This document shows, piece by piece, positions 61,561 through 64,000 of a DNA stretch of 64,000 nucleotides (position 1 is the first letter of the stretch; each line of letters begins with the position of its first letter). Both the position numbers and the translations under genes were made by a program. This stretch comes from Marsupella aquatica (Eukaryota; Marchantiophyta), in the NCBI GenBank assembly GCA_973895155.1, contig OZ316893.1, forward strand, positions 27,714,001-27,778,000, in the 5' to 3' direction. The notes beneath the pieces were generated by a model. That model was not told where the DNA came from. It made no database searches and was given only the letters and a program-made list of their open reading frames with translations.

Positions 61561-61800
61561 AATGCATTGCAGAGTTAAGGAGTGGTTGCGTCATGCTAGG
61601 TAGAAGGGACAGAGTTTCTCCTTTCTCCAATTTACCTTTTTTTTCTGTTTTGCCCTCCCTTTCTCTCCTTCTGCTCGTCCTCTGTCACACCACCACCACC
61701 CTCTGCTTTTCTTTCCTCCAACCCTACTAAAAAAAATGAGGAGGAGTGAAATGTTTGTCACTTCTCCAAGGCAAAAACATGTCAAACCAGGTACCTTGTA

Positions 61801-61830
61801 TCTACATACTATAAAGGAAAGTATTTCCCC
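61801..61830 (+). mobile_element. Possible Helitron-like 5' terminus
   Basis: TCTACATACTATAA preceded by A resembles the 5' ends at 12381 and 44543 (TCTACTT..ATAATATG). No matching 3' end was found downstream within the window. Confidence 0.25.
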
Positions 61831-63140
61831 CGGGCACCCTCTGAGTCAATTCAAGGGTGTTAAATCCCTGGAATACATCTAATGGTAGCGTATTAGACAA
61901 GCTCTCAAGTTACAGACAAACCATGGAAGTTTGGCGGGATGCCTTCTTATAGTAGTTGACAGTCTTCTCATACACCACCTAAAATGTGCTGGAAGTATGC
62001 CCTTGCATCACAGTGACTGGTAATTTGGGAAGTAATGGCTGGCCCACTTACTGCATGCACACAAGTGCTATATAGGTCTTGTCTTTAGTTAGTCAAGTGT
62101 GGTTCATTAGTGGCCATGTAAATTGAGTGAATTGGCTTCTGAAGCACACTAGTTTGCAAAGATAATAGTAGCCACGACTTCATGAGGCAATGTTGGATAG
62201 GTTGAGCAAATGCGGCCATCATACACTCAGGTGCATGTAGTAGACTCGCCCACACAGCATCGTTGTAGAATAGCCGAGGGAATGAAATATGATACTCTGG
62301 GAGAGCTGGTGAATGCTGACACTCATCCCAAGGGGCCCACTTTATTGGACACTGACGAGGAATGAAAAATAGACGTATCAAAATAAGGTAAAGCAGAATG
62401 ATGCCTGGGAACAGTGGGAAGGTTGAGAGGGTCAGAGCAGGCCAAAAGAGTGAGTGATATTTGAGATATTCAAATTTAGAGAATGCATACTTAGGTAGAA
62501 TGGTAGTATGAGTGTTGGTGTTGCAATTCTTTTTCGGCTGGAAATGCATGTTAGAACGAGATCAATCACTCACTTTTAGGTTTCGGCCAACAGAGTAACT
62601 GAGCTAGTGACTGCTCTCGTTACTTTGGTGCCGCCCCACAGGTTATTTGCATTCTAATTTATTTGATTATAAAACTAAATTTTTATTCTACTGCCTGGAA
62701 GCCAATGCCAGTTGCGCGCCACAAGCTTTATTTGTGGTTTCCATTCTCCCTTTTCAAATAAAATTTGTTTTAAAAAATACACATCCCCCCAAAAAATAAT
62801 TTAATGAGGAAAGTACATTTTTGTTCGTGTACAACCTGATAGACTGATTGTATACGTACGTATCCAATACTGGGTACAATACACTTCCTCTGCTTGAATT
62901 GTTTTTAACGTAGGTTTTATGACTTTTATCAACTCATCCTACAGAAAGTACTTGACGAAAGGACATATTTCAAGGCAAACAAATACTCAAAGCAAGCAGC
63001 ACACCTTTACGAAATTCACATGCCGTAGCTTGGGGCAGCCATTCTCACAGCCCTCCATATAAACTTTCCCGATAGATCAGCACCCAGTCCACAGTTTTAA
63101 AGCAATCCACCCATGGAGGTGTACAGTACCTGCTTCCCTT
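61831..63140. other. Intergenic, no gene recognised
   Basis: The 154-codon minus-strand frame at 62085-62549 is the longest unexplained frame here (SFPRLFYNDAVWASLLHAPE) but matches no family I know. It could be a transposon remnant. No splice signals were convincing. Confidence 0.35.
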
Positions 63141-63476
63141 TTAAATTGTTTTCTGAATGGACGTGAACTGTTCATCGGAGACTTTTCGAGTCTCAGCTTG
63201 ATCCGCTTTTCGTTGCTTTTTCCGCAACTTTGCAGATGATTTGCTGGGGAGCCCATCCGTGGGCTTCCTATATGGTGGCCACGGGAATGCCAGCCTAGGA
63301 CCTATGGCGGTGGACGAACGAATTAGTACACCCAACTGCCATGCAATGATTTGAGGTGATCGAGGCAGGCAAATGAGCTCTCTTGAAGAAAGTCGTTGCG
63401 GCTTTCGCATTGGTGGAATTGAGTCAAGCGATGACGTTACAGGTAGAGCTCCAAAATATCCTGCCACTTTACTCAT
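63141..63476 (-). other. Possible terminal exon, unrecognised basic protein
   Basis: Minus-strand frame of 111 codons ending TAA. The last 60 residues look genuine: RLAFPWPPYRKPTDGLPS followed by a Lys/Arg-rich SSAKLRKKQRKADQ helix. A CCATAG acceptor-like site at about 63299 could start an exon there. The other exons would lie to the right, possibly outside the window. No family was recognised. Confidence 0.35.
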
Positions 63477-64000
63477 GAAGTCATGATGATGATGCTGACA
63501 ACCACCATTCGCTGAAGTTCAATTCATGCTGTTTTGTAATGCTTTCCTGAAGATACTTTTCCAAAGGAAATAAAAGTGACTCGTCGTTTCTGGACATCAA
63601 TATTTTATATCCACTGTACGACTGTAGCTGTTAGCACGGTTCAATATATAGTAGGTGGGAAACTACCGTACTTGAGTTAATTAACTGACATCATCTCGTT
63701 CGCGCTAAATTAGAAAAGCGTCATCGTAATTAGTTTTTTAGTCACCTTTCAATTCACTTTTTGAACTCCACCATTTAAAAATAGTTTCTTGTTGACAATC
63801 ACAATTATGAGGGTCGTCCCCAAAGACTACAGTAGCCATCGACTTCCTCGATAAATAATCTAGCGAAAATCCTCCATGGTTTACACACTTGAAGTCGAAA
63901 ACAAGACTAAAATGTAGATATTTTTCCAAGGTAGCTCACAACACAGTCTACTTTACCACCCAATCGTGAATCATCTTTAGGCAAAATAGCTCACCCGCTT
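63477..64000. other. Spacer at window end
   Basis: No gene is recognised. It could be an intron or upstream region of the minus-strand frame ending at 63141. Confidence 0.35.

Noticed and set aside
62085-62549. 154-codon minus-strand frame as a gene
   Set aside because: It has no recognised domain or splice context. I list it only as an unexplained frame.

Overview
The window is nuclear DNA of a land plant. The evidence is a twenty-exon, intron-rich gene with GT-AG introns for a plant-type kinesin (KCBP, with MyTH4, FERM and motor domains), a Ty1/copia retrotransposon primed by initiator-Met tRNA, Helitron-like repeats, and long AT-rich spacers. Intron sizes of 111-471 bp and the repeat mix would fit a bryophyte or another early-diverging plant. 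That placement is an inference. There is no prokaryotic gene arrangement anywhere.

Region 1 (1-8.7 kb, + strand) holds the 3' part of the KCBP gene. Twenty exons between 167 and 8416 join in frame into 1,173 codons plus a stop: the MyTH4 domain, the FERM domain, a coiled coil, the kinesin-14 motor and a C-terminal calmodulin-binding-type tail. The start codon lies upstream of the window. One intron is GC-AG, and another carries a tandem duplication that copies its own 5' splice site.

Region 2 (8.7-18.5 kb) has no confident gene. It contains short tandem duplications, an 18-bp perfect inverted repeat and a 1.6-kb Helitron-like element (12381-13974). Region 3 (18.5-19.8 kb, - strand) is a complete four-exon gene for a 207-residue PRXL2/FAM213-type thioredoxin-fold protein with a CxxC motif. 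Region 4 (19.8-23.5 kb) is repeat-rich spacer.

Region 5 (23557-29913) is a full-length copia element on the - strand. It has 326/327-bp LTRs differing at about three positions, a 5-bp target duplication, PBS and PPT. Its gag-pol is broken by two stops, a frameshift, altered protease and integrase residues, and a nested 297-bp insertion with terminal inverted repeats.

Region 6 (29.9-64 kb) is gene-poor. It holds a tRNA-like (SINE-type) sequence, a (TGAAT)10 microsatellite, homopolymeric G and C runs, paired dispersed repeats and several degenerate tandem arrays. It also holds a second, larger Helitron-like element (44543-46784) with a pyrimidine-rich satellite, a solo LTR, two abutting perfect hairpins and a few unrecognised open frames. 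At 37.0-37.55 kb there is a decayed fragment of the KCBP gene itself, including intron sequence, about 29 kb downstream of the intact gene.

The two confident host genes are unrelated in function and transcribed in opposite directions. I found no evidence of a new multi-gene system. The most interesting signals are the KCBP segmental duplicate, the Helitron/satellite family, the defective but very recent copia copy, and the splice-site oddities in KCBP.
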